This document shows, piece by piece, positions 55,203 through 64,000 of a DNA stretch of 64,000 nucleotides; the first letter of the stretch is position 1; every line of letters begins with the position of its first letter. The translations under genes and the position numbers were made by a program. This DNA is from Pisolithus tinctorius (taxonomy: Eukaryota; Basidiomycota; Agaricomycetes; Boletales; Pisolithaceae): assembly GCA_024663395.1 (NCBI GenBank), contig JANFAH010000030.1:682001-746000 (forward strand), written 5' to 3'. Below the pieces are notes generated by a model, which was not told the origin of the DNA, ran no database searches, and worked only from the letters and a program-made list of their open reading frames with translations.

Positions 55203-58200
55203 ATGGACTCACAATTCCTTGTATATGACCTGGGGGATGGGAGGCACATGTATACCTGAGTGAAAAGAAGCTCAAGTTCCTGAGCAATGAGGTAAAAATC
55301 CTGGGCCATGTGCTCACTGGCAACAGGATAAAGATGGATCCTGATAAAGTTGACCATATCCTCAATTGGAAGGTCCCTATGAATCAAATGCTCTGTAAAG
55401 GGTTTATTGGGTCAGTTGGCTATCTTGCAGATGATATCTACAAAGTCCACATACCTCTAGGAGTACTTGCCAAAGCAAGTGCAGAAACCTGCCCCTTTCA
55501 ATGGACATTCACTGAACAATGGGCTTTTGAAACCATTAAACAATATGTTGCTGCTTGTGCCTGACACTGTCATGTTCCTCTTGATTACAGGCCAGACCAT
55601 GACCCCATCTGGGTAATGTCAGATGCATGTGGAAATGGAATAGATGGCATTGTAGCACAGGGAAAGGACTGGAAAATGGTGAAGGTGGCCATGTTCTACT
55701 CTGTAAAGATGTCATCAGCCCAGTGCAACTACCTGGTCCATGAACAGGAACTCCTCATGGGAGTGGAAATGATGTTGAGGCACAGAGACATTCTTCAGGG
55801 CATACATTTCACCTGGGTGACCAACCATAAGAGCTTGATGTATCTGTTGGATCAAAAAGACTTCTCTAGGTGACAAGCACAATGGATAGAAAAGCTAGCC
55901 AAGTTCAACTTTGAGATCAAGTATGTACCAGGAGAGGAGAATGTTCTCCCAGACACTCTCTTCTGAATGTACAAGTTTGATGCCCCAGGGACAATCCATG
56001 TGCATGGTGAGTACCTGCATCATGATCTCAATGTTGAGGAGTCAGCATATCTGGAGGAAAAACAACAAATAATAAGTGCACCTTTGTACATAGGTGTTAA
56101 GGCGCTTGCAATGACAACCAGAGCTTGCACCCAAACAGAGACACCCACTGGGCTTTCAATAGTGGAGCAACCATTGGGTTGCAAATAGAAGTTAATACTG
56201 AAGCCTCCTTGGAAGCTACCCACACAGGAGGTCAAGGAGTATTGATCCATGCCAGTAATGGACCCAATCCCACCTGTGGATGAAGGTGTTGAAATAGAGA
56301 GGTCTACTAAGGATCAGCTGGAAAGGTCAGGAAAAGGAACCTTACAGCAACACCATGCTCCCACACCCCCAGCTGAGACTGGCTGCCCAGAGACAGGGAT
56401 TGAATTTGCACAATGAGTGAAGGATCACTTCATCCTTCTTTGACCAGGCAAATGAAAGAAGGGGGGAAAGGGTAGTGGACTTCCACCCCCTATTGCTAAT
56501 GAACATGCTACAAATGCATTGTCAGACACACAGACCCCATTGCTGAATGCACAGGACCCAGACAATACAAACATGACTGGTATTACAAAGACAAGCCTCA
56601 CGCCTCTCATCATGTACCTGGGAAGTGAAGGCATGCTTAAGGCAGCACAAAATAGATATGGCGAAGACCCATTCTTTAAACAAATACTGAGTGACCCAAA
56701 GACATTCAAGAACTTTGAAATCACACCAGAGGGTTTCATTTGATTAAAATTGCCAGACCACACTGTATTCTGCATCCCAGACATAGAAGTAAATGACAAA
56801 TGACTAAGGGAAACCATAATCAATCAGGCCCACTCCATACTTGCACATCTAGGTGCTAGAAAGACAATATCTGATGTATGAGAGTTCTTATGGTGGGACT
56901 CCATGGTGAAGGACATCACCACATATTGCACATCATGTCAAATATGCCAATGAAGCAAACCACCAACCCACAAGCCCTTTGGACTGCTGAACCCACTATC
57001 CATACCATCTAGGCCCTGGGAAGTGATAGGTGTAGACTTCATAGGCCCACTTCCCAAGTCCAAGGATTGTGATGGTGAATACAACTTGATAACAGTGATC
57101 ATAGATTTATTAACATCAATGGTACATATTGTACTGAGTCAAACAACATATACTGCTTGTGAAGTGGTGGAGCTAATGTTTGCCAAAGTGTATAAACATC
57201 ATGGCTTTCCTCAAGCAATCATCAGCAATCATGATGTCTTATTCACAAGTACATTCTGGAAATGCCTTAATGAGCTAGTTGGAATTGAACAAAAGATGTT
57301 GAGTGCATACCATCTGGAAACAGATGGCACAACCAAACATGCCAATTGAACCATTGCCCAGATGTTGAGATGTTGCATCAGACTGAATCAAAAAGATTGG
57401 GTATCATGCCTACCTGCCATCAAGTTCATGATCAATAACACAACATCAGAGTCCACAGGCTACACACCATTCTTCCTGAATACTGGGCAGATGCCCAGAT
57501 GAATGATATGGGACACTCCAACAAGAGATGAGTACCCAAGCATATGAGCATTTTCCAATAAGATGAAACTCACTTTGTTGGATGCTCATGATGCAATTCT
57601 GAAAGCCAGGCTAAAACAATGGAATGATATGGGATGCTCCAACAAGAGATGAGTACCCAAGTGTACAAGTGTTCACCAATAAGATGAAACTCACTTTGTT
57701 GGACACTCATGATGTGATTCTGAAAGCCAGGCTAAAACAGACAGTTGGCACTAATAAAAGGCACCAAGTCTGTCCATTCACTACAGGGGACCTTGTATAT
57801 GTCTCCATGAAGAATATTAGCTTGTCAAAGGGGACATTGCAAAAGCTTGTACTGAAGGTTATTGGGCCATATCACATTTTGGACAACTTTGGAAATAACT
57901 CATATCACATTGAGCTACCTGATACCCTAAAACAGAGAGGTATCCACAATGTGTTCCACTTGTCATTACTAAGGGTGCACATACCAAATGATGACTGGAA
58001 GTTCCCTGGATGGAAGGAGGATCAGATCCCTGAGCTCAGAGGAACAAGCCAAGAATGGGCTGTTGATCAAATAATAGATCATAAGGGCAGTCATTTGGAG
58101 GCAAAGTTTGAGGTACAATGGACTGCTGGGGACCAAACCTGGTTACAATATGATGAGGTCACTCACCTGAAGGCATTAGCCGATTATTTCAAGGCACTGG

Positions 58201-58403
58201 GGATAGCTAGGATACATGAGTTGTGCAATAAGGATGATGGGGGATGGTCCAAGGATGACCCCCAGGTGTTCCTTGGACACTTGGCACCTCATCTAGGAGG
58301 AAGCTATAAAAAATGCTTGTGCACAGATAAAAATCCACCTACTCACCAGATCCCCAGGCCAGTTAGAAAAGCCTCCAATCAAAATTGCTATACCCCCCAC
58401 TGA
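55203..58403 (+). pseudogene. Element E pol 3' half: RT thumb, RNase H, integrase, chromo-like end
   Basis: It begins just after the D duplication. RT end reads KKLKFLSNEVKILGHVL, DPDKVDHILNW and GFIGSVGYLADDIYKV; no catalytic Asp-Asp motif is present. RNase H has MSDACGNGIDGIVAQG, HEQELLMGVEMM and TNHKSLMYLLDQKD, then KYVPGEENVLPDTL. Integrase (56519-57500) has an HHCC remnant (HLGARKTI ... CTSCQICQ), D (VDFIGPLP), Asp replaced by Asn in the second site region (ISNHDVLF), and E replaced by Gly-Thr context (ETDGTTKHAN). The C-terminal part (57624-58403) has GPYHILDNFGNNSY and a chromodomain-like EWAVDQIIDHKG...WLQYDEVTHL. Stops are nearly all TGA. A 121-bp tandem duplication (57501-57742) shifts the frame inside integrase. 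Confidence 0.8.
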
Positions 58404-59159
58404 CAACACATGCCTCCACCTCATATTGCCAGTCCTTGCCACATGTTCCAACCTTGCCATCCATGTTTTCCCCCTTGCTATTGTCATCACCAGCCACATG
58501 GTCATCCTTGCTACTCTCCATCTACAAAAGAGAGACCTGGAGCCTGTGGATGATCTAGACCACCCAATATCAGCTTGTGGGACAAGCAATGAACATTTGG
58601 TGAATCACCTATTGTAGACCTCCTCACATGTCACCACCAAAGCCTGCTATTCATAAAACCCCTGCATGCTCAGCCAAAGCCACTGCTGACATATATTGTC
58701 CATCATGCTCCTACAGCAGTCATAATCCAGCCCACTGCTCAAAATGGAAGTCAAAAGGTTGTTCACCCCCATCACCACTCACAGCCTGACCTGCATGCCC
58801 ACAAGACAATCCTGACATCTCAGAGACCCTTTGATGCACACTAGCAACATTATTTGCGAATTGACTGGCCCATCCATAGACACCCACTCACCTGAGATGA
58901 CTACCCCTGCCTGCTTCTTATCCATGGAATGAATCAGTCCAGACTTCTTCATTGTCTGGATCCCTGCTGGACCTGGCAAGACCAAGCAGTGCATCTTGGT
59001 TCACTGCGAACAGATGAGGGCCTACTTCACCTATGACAAAGTGTTGTGAGGGAACAGTGGTGACCACTTGACATACCTGCAGGGTATTGTCAGTTCCAAA
59101 TGGTGTACAACCAATCCACCACTGCAAAGTTGCACTTTGCTTACCATGAACCTGGTCCC
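58404..59159 (+). other. Decayed linker of element E
   Basis: The plus strand reads a His/Pro-rich stretch (58404-58540) and scattered open segments with TGA stops. It is probably the spacer or the start of the accessory ORF that follows. No domain was recognised. Confidence 0.35.
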
Positions 59160-59642
59160 AACTCCCATACTATAATCACAGGCCCAGCACCTACTAGGGA
59201 AGAGGTGCTTGGGATGAATGCAGACCTATGAAGCAAAGATGAGATCGAGGGTGGACAAGTACTTAATGGCACAGAGGCAGAAACCCTGCATAGTTTGTTA
59301 TGGGAAGCTGCTGAAAAGGTTAGGCATCAGCACAAGTGCACCATGCGAGGCTTCCTAGAGTGGCAAGAGAAAAGAGGCAAAGGACAGTTTGATAGAGGAC
59401 CATATGGGGGACAATCAGGTGCCTCCCCTTTTGGCAATCAATGTCAGGGCAATGCAAAACTGACAAAGTCATCAGGATCTTCTTCTTGGTCAACAAGGTG
59501 CCTTGAACATTTGAAAGCCCACAATCATCAAACCATGCCTGCTGAGCATGTATTGTCTGCTGCCATGAGCACTGATCCCTTCTTCCAAAATTTTGATGAC
59601 TTACCAGTTGCAGGGTCCAGCCATCTCCCCATAGTACCCTGA
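59160..59642 (+). pseudogene. Accessory ORF of element E between pol and 3' LTR
   Basis: A sense-strand frame reads GPAPTREEVLGMNADL, a TGA at an expected Arg, EIEGGQVLNGTEAETLHSLLWEAAEKV, then MRGFLEWQEKRGKGQFDRGPYGG and a Ser-rich tail ending SSHLPIVP. I do not recognise a named domain. The basic GFLEWQEKRGKG helix resembles, from memory, the ends of other unnamed Agaricomycete transposon-linked proteins. It lies about 230 bp before the polypurine tract, so it belongs to the element. Confidence 0.45.
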
Positions 59643-59863
59643 GTGCAGATGCCTGCAATGTCAACAGTTTCAGTGATGCTTTTGACAAGAACTTCATGGA
59701 TTTTGTGGGGGTAGAGGGCAACAAAGAGATGACTCAGCCAGGTGTACTCATCAGTGATGCCACAGAAAGTGCCAGGGGGGCTGGCTCAAGTAGTGCTGAC
59801 AAAGCTGTTGTCAAGGTCACTGCCTGAGAACTGTTACTCAAAAGTAAGGGTACTTTGTACCCT

Positions 59864-59873
59864 GGAGGGGGGA
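59864..59873 (+). promoter_or_regulatory. Polypurine tract of element E
   Basis: GGAGGGGGGA is followed after one base by TGTAAGGTTT, the proposed 3' LTR start. Confidence 0.6.
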
Positions 59874-59874
59874 T

Positions 59875-60264
59875 TGTAAGGTTTGGACTGATGGGGTTGG
59901 CTGCATGTCACTTGCTCAATATTCCTTTGACATTTCTTCTGTGTATCTCATTTCTGTTTGACCTAGTTCTTACCCACACCTGTTTGTATTGATATTGTGT
60001 GCCTGTTACCTCTACTATTAAAAGGGCCATGTATCCTAATGTACAGGGAGGCTTTTTCCTACCTACCTCAAATACAGACCTTGGCATCTTGGAATTTTGA
60101 AGTACCTTCAGGAAAGCTCTTCTTGTAGTGTCATTGCAGGTGCCACACTTCACTGTCACCACTACAAGTTTGTTGAGTGCTGAGTACCTCATTGGCATGT
60201 CAATATGCAGGCTGTGGTTCCCTTTCTGTCTGTCAGTTTTGTGTCTGTCTTGCTGGATCTAACA
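59875..60264 (+). mobile_element. Probable 3' LTR of element E
   Basis: Starts TGTAAGGTTTGG after the polypurine tract; a plausible end is GGATCTAACA at 60264 (390 bp). A TATTAAAAGG word near 60015 could be a TATA box. No second LTR is in the window, so the end is a guess. Confidence 0.45.
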
Positions 60265-61058
60265 AAGCTACAGACTTTTTGGCAAATTCAATGAATGTAT
60301 TAGATGTAGAGCCATGACATGAGCATTATCCTGAGGGCCACACCTGGATTAACCATCTCTATAGGATGAGTATACTCCCTTGCTGTGTTCATTTTGTTCC
60401 AAGTTGGTGTGGTTCTCCTACAAAAGTCCCTTGGCCCTGTGTTCTTTCTGCCAAAATGAGTTTGTATTCTCATCCCCAAATGCACTGCTTTTTCCTCTGT
60501 ATCTGATGTGTCATCTTTTTATATAGTTCACTACAGTACAAATATATGACTACCATCCCCCAATGCTGTCAAACATGCATGACCCCGAGGCACCAGGACC
60601 AACGAGCAACAAAGTATGGCCTGGACTAGATGATAATCAGTGTATCCAGAAATGATTCTCGCCCTCACCTGCATGGTCTGCACCATTATTTTTACCTGGA
60701 ATGACATTCACTGTTGAGCCTTCTGTGTCCATGAGCAGTTCATCACTTCCCACTATGTTGACCTCAGCCCCAGCTGCATCCTCACCTGTAGGTAATGTTG
60801 TTGGAGCTTCACCTGCCTCCACTGCCATGTCTTGCAGATGCAAATGACAGAGTACACTTGAATCATGGTTTCCTCTGCATAGTTTCATCGGTCTGAAGGC
60901 TGATTCAGAAGAGTGTGTGTCTTTGTGGAACACATGATTCAGTCACTTGTAGTGCTAAAAGTGGGTCATCCCACATGTACAATTCATCCTGAAACTGGGA
61001 CTAACTGACATCAGCCAGTGGTCCCTAGGGGTGGGTAGGCTGAACTGTGAAGGTGGGG
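60265..61058. other. No certain gene
   Basis: A minus frame at 60933-60637 is acidic and Gly/Glu-rich (EAGEAPTTLPTGEDAAGAEV). It might be a last exon of the gene at 61059-62694, but I cannot connect it. Nothing else is recognised. Confidence 0.3.
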
Positions 61059-62694
61059 TCAGCCTATGTCACAGGATGATGGATCAACTGCCCTGGAAGT
61101 GGGGTTGGCTGACACTTCCAACAGCCAGGATGATGTTTGCCCCTTTCCCTGTGTCAGTTTGGTAGCCCCTTTGGACCTGCAGATAGTATAGGTTTGGGGA
61201 GGCTGAGATGTGCCCTGTGTGTCCTTCCCACAGCCAAGATTCTTGCACTCATAGGAATAAGTCTGCCCTGAACAACCAGCTTCCCACTTCTGAATGCTAT
61301 AACACTGAGGGCACTGGGCAGGCAATTGTTGTCCCCAAGGTCTGATGAACTTGTCAGTCCAGATAAATTTCTCCACCACTACCTTCTCCTGCCACAACAT
61401 CAAGATGATGTTGGAGTGCCTACCCAACATACCACAGTCATTCAGGGCATACCTGACTGCACTTTGGACATGGAAGCCTTGAACAAGGGTGGAGTCAAGG
61501 ATACTCATGAGGAAGGGAATGGTGGTGACTAGTTGAAGTCTCTCAGCATCAAAAAGCAACATGGACCTTGGCTTGGAACTGATATGGCATCAGCCATAAC
61601 CACCAACATTGAAAGAAAACATACTGTTGTACAGCTGCTTTCAGTCCTTGGAAGCTCTCCTCCTTCCTTACAGTAGAACCACATACAAAGAAGATGAGGT
61701 CTCCACCCTTGACAATGTTGGAGAAGGGTAACAGAAGGCCTTGCAGAAACTGCAACTGGTCAGATGGGAGTGACAGTCAAACAATGGTGACTTACCTCAA
61801 AGACCTCTGTGGCTATTGGAACCTTATTCTCCATTCCAGAGAACAGATCCCCCCTGTCTTCATCAGTATGGGTAGTAAGGAAAATGACTACCTTAGCAAA
61901 GGTAGTCAGACTTGAAGCTAGCTCTGATGTTGCAGTGTCATAGGCAGCTCTGGACTCCTCAGTGGCAAAGTTGAAGGGCAAATGTGAGAAGTGGAAGGTG
62001 TCTTGTGTGAAATATCCCTGCAACATGGTGTGAAGGATATGCAAAGGGGCATGGCCAAGCTCCAGAGACTCAAGGTGGAGGTGGATAATGGCAGTAGAGT
62101 TACCAGCCACTTCAGAGGTGGTGGCATGCTCAAACCCCCCAATGACCACAAGAGGGTGTGTCAGGACTGGCTTGCCTGACAAGTAGAAGCCCTGTACTTG
62201 GAGTTAGAAGTGATTGGGGTGGCAATATGCACTTATAAAATAGGGCTGAGGACTTTCAAATCTTGTCATTTTCCAATGACAGGCAACACACCTGAAGTTC
62301 ATCCAGAGTTTGAGTCAATGGAATTAATTCATAAAAGGGAGGTTAACACACCTGAAGGTCACAGGAAGCTGGGTGACCTCTTCAAGGCAATCCTCAGGTA
62401 CCACAACACACTTGTTACACACTACCCTTCTGCAACCTGCCTGATCACAAGGCCACAATGTCCCTCCATCCCTGCACATCACACAGAACTGCATAGAATG
62501 TTAGAAAGATGGATGGAATATAACAAGAGACTTGCCAAGTTCTTCATCCTTCTTTTCTTGGCAACAGGGGCCTTCCTAGCATGGGCCTTGCTTGACTTGG
62601 CAGCTTGTTTTTCCCTAGCTTTCAGACCAGCAAGAGATACCCTGGGAGCTCTACCTCCAGTGGTCTTCTTAGCTGTCTGCTTGGTCTTCACCAT
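61059..62694 (-). pseudogene. Histone H3-tail-like / zinc finger / His-Cys domain protein gene, lightly decayed
   Basis: Six minus-strand exons can be followed: 62694-62536, 62488-62352, 62291-62237, 62191-61796, 61749-61625 and 61578-61059. Exon 1 starts MVKTKQTAKKTTGGRAPR, which follows histone H3 residues 1-17 with K4 and K9 kept, then a basic tail. Its intron uses a GC donor (GCAAGT...TATGCAG). Exons 2-3 give a PHD-like Cys finger (FCVMCRDGGTLWPCD, CNKCVVVP, FRCVACHW). Exon 4 (HPLVVIGG...VVIFLTTHTDEDRGDLFSG) and exon 5 (DLIFFVCGSTV) place a His and a Cys as in CHAT/caspase-fold proteins (inference). Exon 6 ends with RPWGQQLPAQCPQC and CKNLGCGK, zinc-ribbon-like. Damage: the exon 3 donor is ATAAGT (GTAAGT expected) and there is a frame slip near 61560. 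I recall similar unnamed Agaricomycete proteins. Confidence 0.65.
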
Positions 62695-63562
62695 CTTAGT
62701 CTAGTATGCCAACATTAGTGAGTGGCAGCAACATGTGACACAGAAGGGAACAGTAGCATACCTTATTATCTTTACAAGACACAAAAGGGGTCACATGTTT
62801 ACCCATACTTTGGATGTATCTCCCTCAGTCAGATACATTGTGACCCTGAATTAGAATCAGGTTCAGGTTCAAGACTGGAACATTACATAGTACTATTTAC
62901 AGAGTGGTCAGTTGGCACTGGGCCAATTTCTGGTTTCATTAAATGGTTACATGTAGTAAATGATCTGGTCACTTCAGGTAACCATTTTTCATAAGCATTT
63001 AGGCTGAATAGTTCCTCCAAACCATCCAGCCTAATAGCCTCCCAGACCAAGGTCTGCCCAGGGAAATCTGGTCATGTCCCAGGGCTATGCAGATTTTTAG
63101 GCCCTGGGACAGATGGGATTTCCCACATAGCCATCCATTCAAATGCAATTATTTGGGATGTCCCAACACTGCCTTGGGTGGCAGGGGTCCCTACTCCTGA
63201 AACAGCAGCTTATATTAGCATTGAAATAGCTGCAGAAATCCTAGCCCCCTTGCTCCTCTGACAGGTTTAATCCACAAAGTATCCTTTGACCTATACATCC
63301 CCTCCCATCCCACCATGCATAGTAGTATACAATAGTACTTTTCATGTACATCTTTGCAATGTTGATTCTGCTGTATTGGGACATCTCACTAGTTGCCAGG
63401 GGGATGACCCACCTGGGCCTCCACATTTGCCATGAAAATTGCAATAATAAATTCAATCAATCTGTGTCTGTACCTCAAGCAATTTGTACTGTATGAAGGA
63501 AGAAGAAGTAAATGGTTTTTGAACACTTGTGTGACAAGCCAATATCTCAAAGTCCCCCCCAT
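62695..63562. other. Upstream flank of the H3-tail-like gene; no gene seen
   Basis: Presumed promoter side of the gene starting at 62694. GGGATGTCCCA and TGGGAYWTYCC words of the downstream satellite occur singly at about 63110, 63157 and 63378. Short ORFs only. Confidence 0.35.
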
Positions 63563-63880
63563 CTGGCAAGTAGTGGGATGTCCCACAACAGCCTCTAAGG
63601 CTACATTGGGACACCCCTCCCCCCTCTCTGGCAAGCAGTGGGATGTCCCATGACAGCCTCTAAAGCTACATTGGGACATCCCTCCCCCCCATCTGGCAAG
63701 TAGTGGGATGTCCCACAATAGCCTCTAAGGCTACATTGGGACATCCCTCCCCCCCCTCTGGCAAGCAGTGGGATGTCCCATGACAGCCTCTAAAGCTACA
63801 TTGGGACATCCCTCCCCCCCCTCTGGCAAGTAGTGGGATGTCCCATGACAGCCTCTAAGGCTACATTGGGACATCCCTGG
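63563..63880. repeat. 65-bp satellite, five copies, alternating monomer types
   Basis: CTGGCAAG recurs at 63563, 63628, 63693, 63758 and 63823, exactly 65 bp apart. Each monomer holds GGGATGTCCC and its reverse complement GGGACATCCC, plus a C7-9 tract. Copies 1 and 3 (TAGTGGG...CCCACAA, AAGGC) alternate with 2 and 4 (CAGTGGG...CCCATGA, AAAGC), suggesting growth by a 130-bp dimer. The fifth copy is a mixture. Confidence 0.9.
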
Positions 63881-64000
63881 TCATGTGCCCAGTTGGTCTG
63901 AATGTGGCACTACCCTGATCACATGATGTGAAGTCATGTGACTGTCACTGCCCACAGTCCCGTGACCTGACATCATGTGACAGAGAGTCATGGAGCAAGA
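63881..64000. other. Window end, TCATGTGAC-rich
   Basis: The words TCATGTGAC and CACATGATG recur in both orientations (63917-63990). No gene seen. Confidence 0.4.

Noticed and set aside
1..64000. tRNA, rRNA, centromere or telomere features
   Set aside because: I saw no cloverleaf-like sequence, no rRNA segments and no TTAGGG-type arrays; the satellites here are short and local.

Overview
This window looks like a transposon-packed, gene-poor stretch of an Agaricomycete (mushroom-forming basidiomycete) nuclear genome. The reasons are the short GT-AG introns, the Ty3/gypsy polyproteins, a KDZ transposase with its CxC2 cysteine cluster, and several decayed multi-exon genes of kinds I know only as 'hypothetical proteins' of Agaricomycetes (recalled, not searched). 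I see no rRNA, tRNA or CRISPR array and no fully intact protein-coding gene. CpG is very rare almost everywhere. In-frame stops in the elements are nearly all TGA at Arg (CGA) or Trp (TGG) positions, as expected from CpG-directed C-to-T decay of silenced DNA.

Layout. 0-1.7 kb: end of a minus-strand Ty3/gypsy copy (family A/B). 2.5-4.5 kb: decayed minus-strand hypothetical gene. 4.8-7.3 kb: tandem and inverted repeats carrying splice-site-like motifs. 8.3-10.7 kb: plus-strand host-type gene cut by an 18.6-kb nested block (10722-29314, 4-bp CCAT duplication); it resumes in frame at 29319. The block is a minus-strand family C element holding a plus-strand family B element, a third C LTR with mismatched flanks and a CpG-rich solo D LTR. 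30.4-32.1 kb: two related minisatellites (21 and 43 bp). 33.8-37.6 kb: array of diverged modules with a truncated ERG26-like fragment and a solo D LTR. 37.7-39.2 kb: minus-strand KDZ transposase remnant. 39.8-41.6 kb: solo C LTR. 42.0-43.9 kb: decayed hypothetical gene. 44.3-46.1 kb: foldback element with two 659-bp arms and TA flanks. 46.1-60.3 kb: decayed Ty3/gypsy element E, split by a complete chromodomain element D (47018-55197, duplication CCTAC). 61.1-62.7 kb: minus-strand gene whose product starts with a near copy of the histone H3 tail. 63.6-63.9 kb: 65-bp satellite.

The most interesting items are the H3-tail-like/zinc-finger/His-Cys protein gene, an antisense zinc-finger ORF inside element D, an ORF shared by four copies of the C LTR, a palindromic motif spread through element C, and the clean record of nested insertion, LTR recombination and CpG decay.
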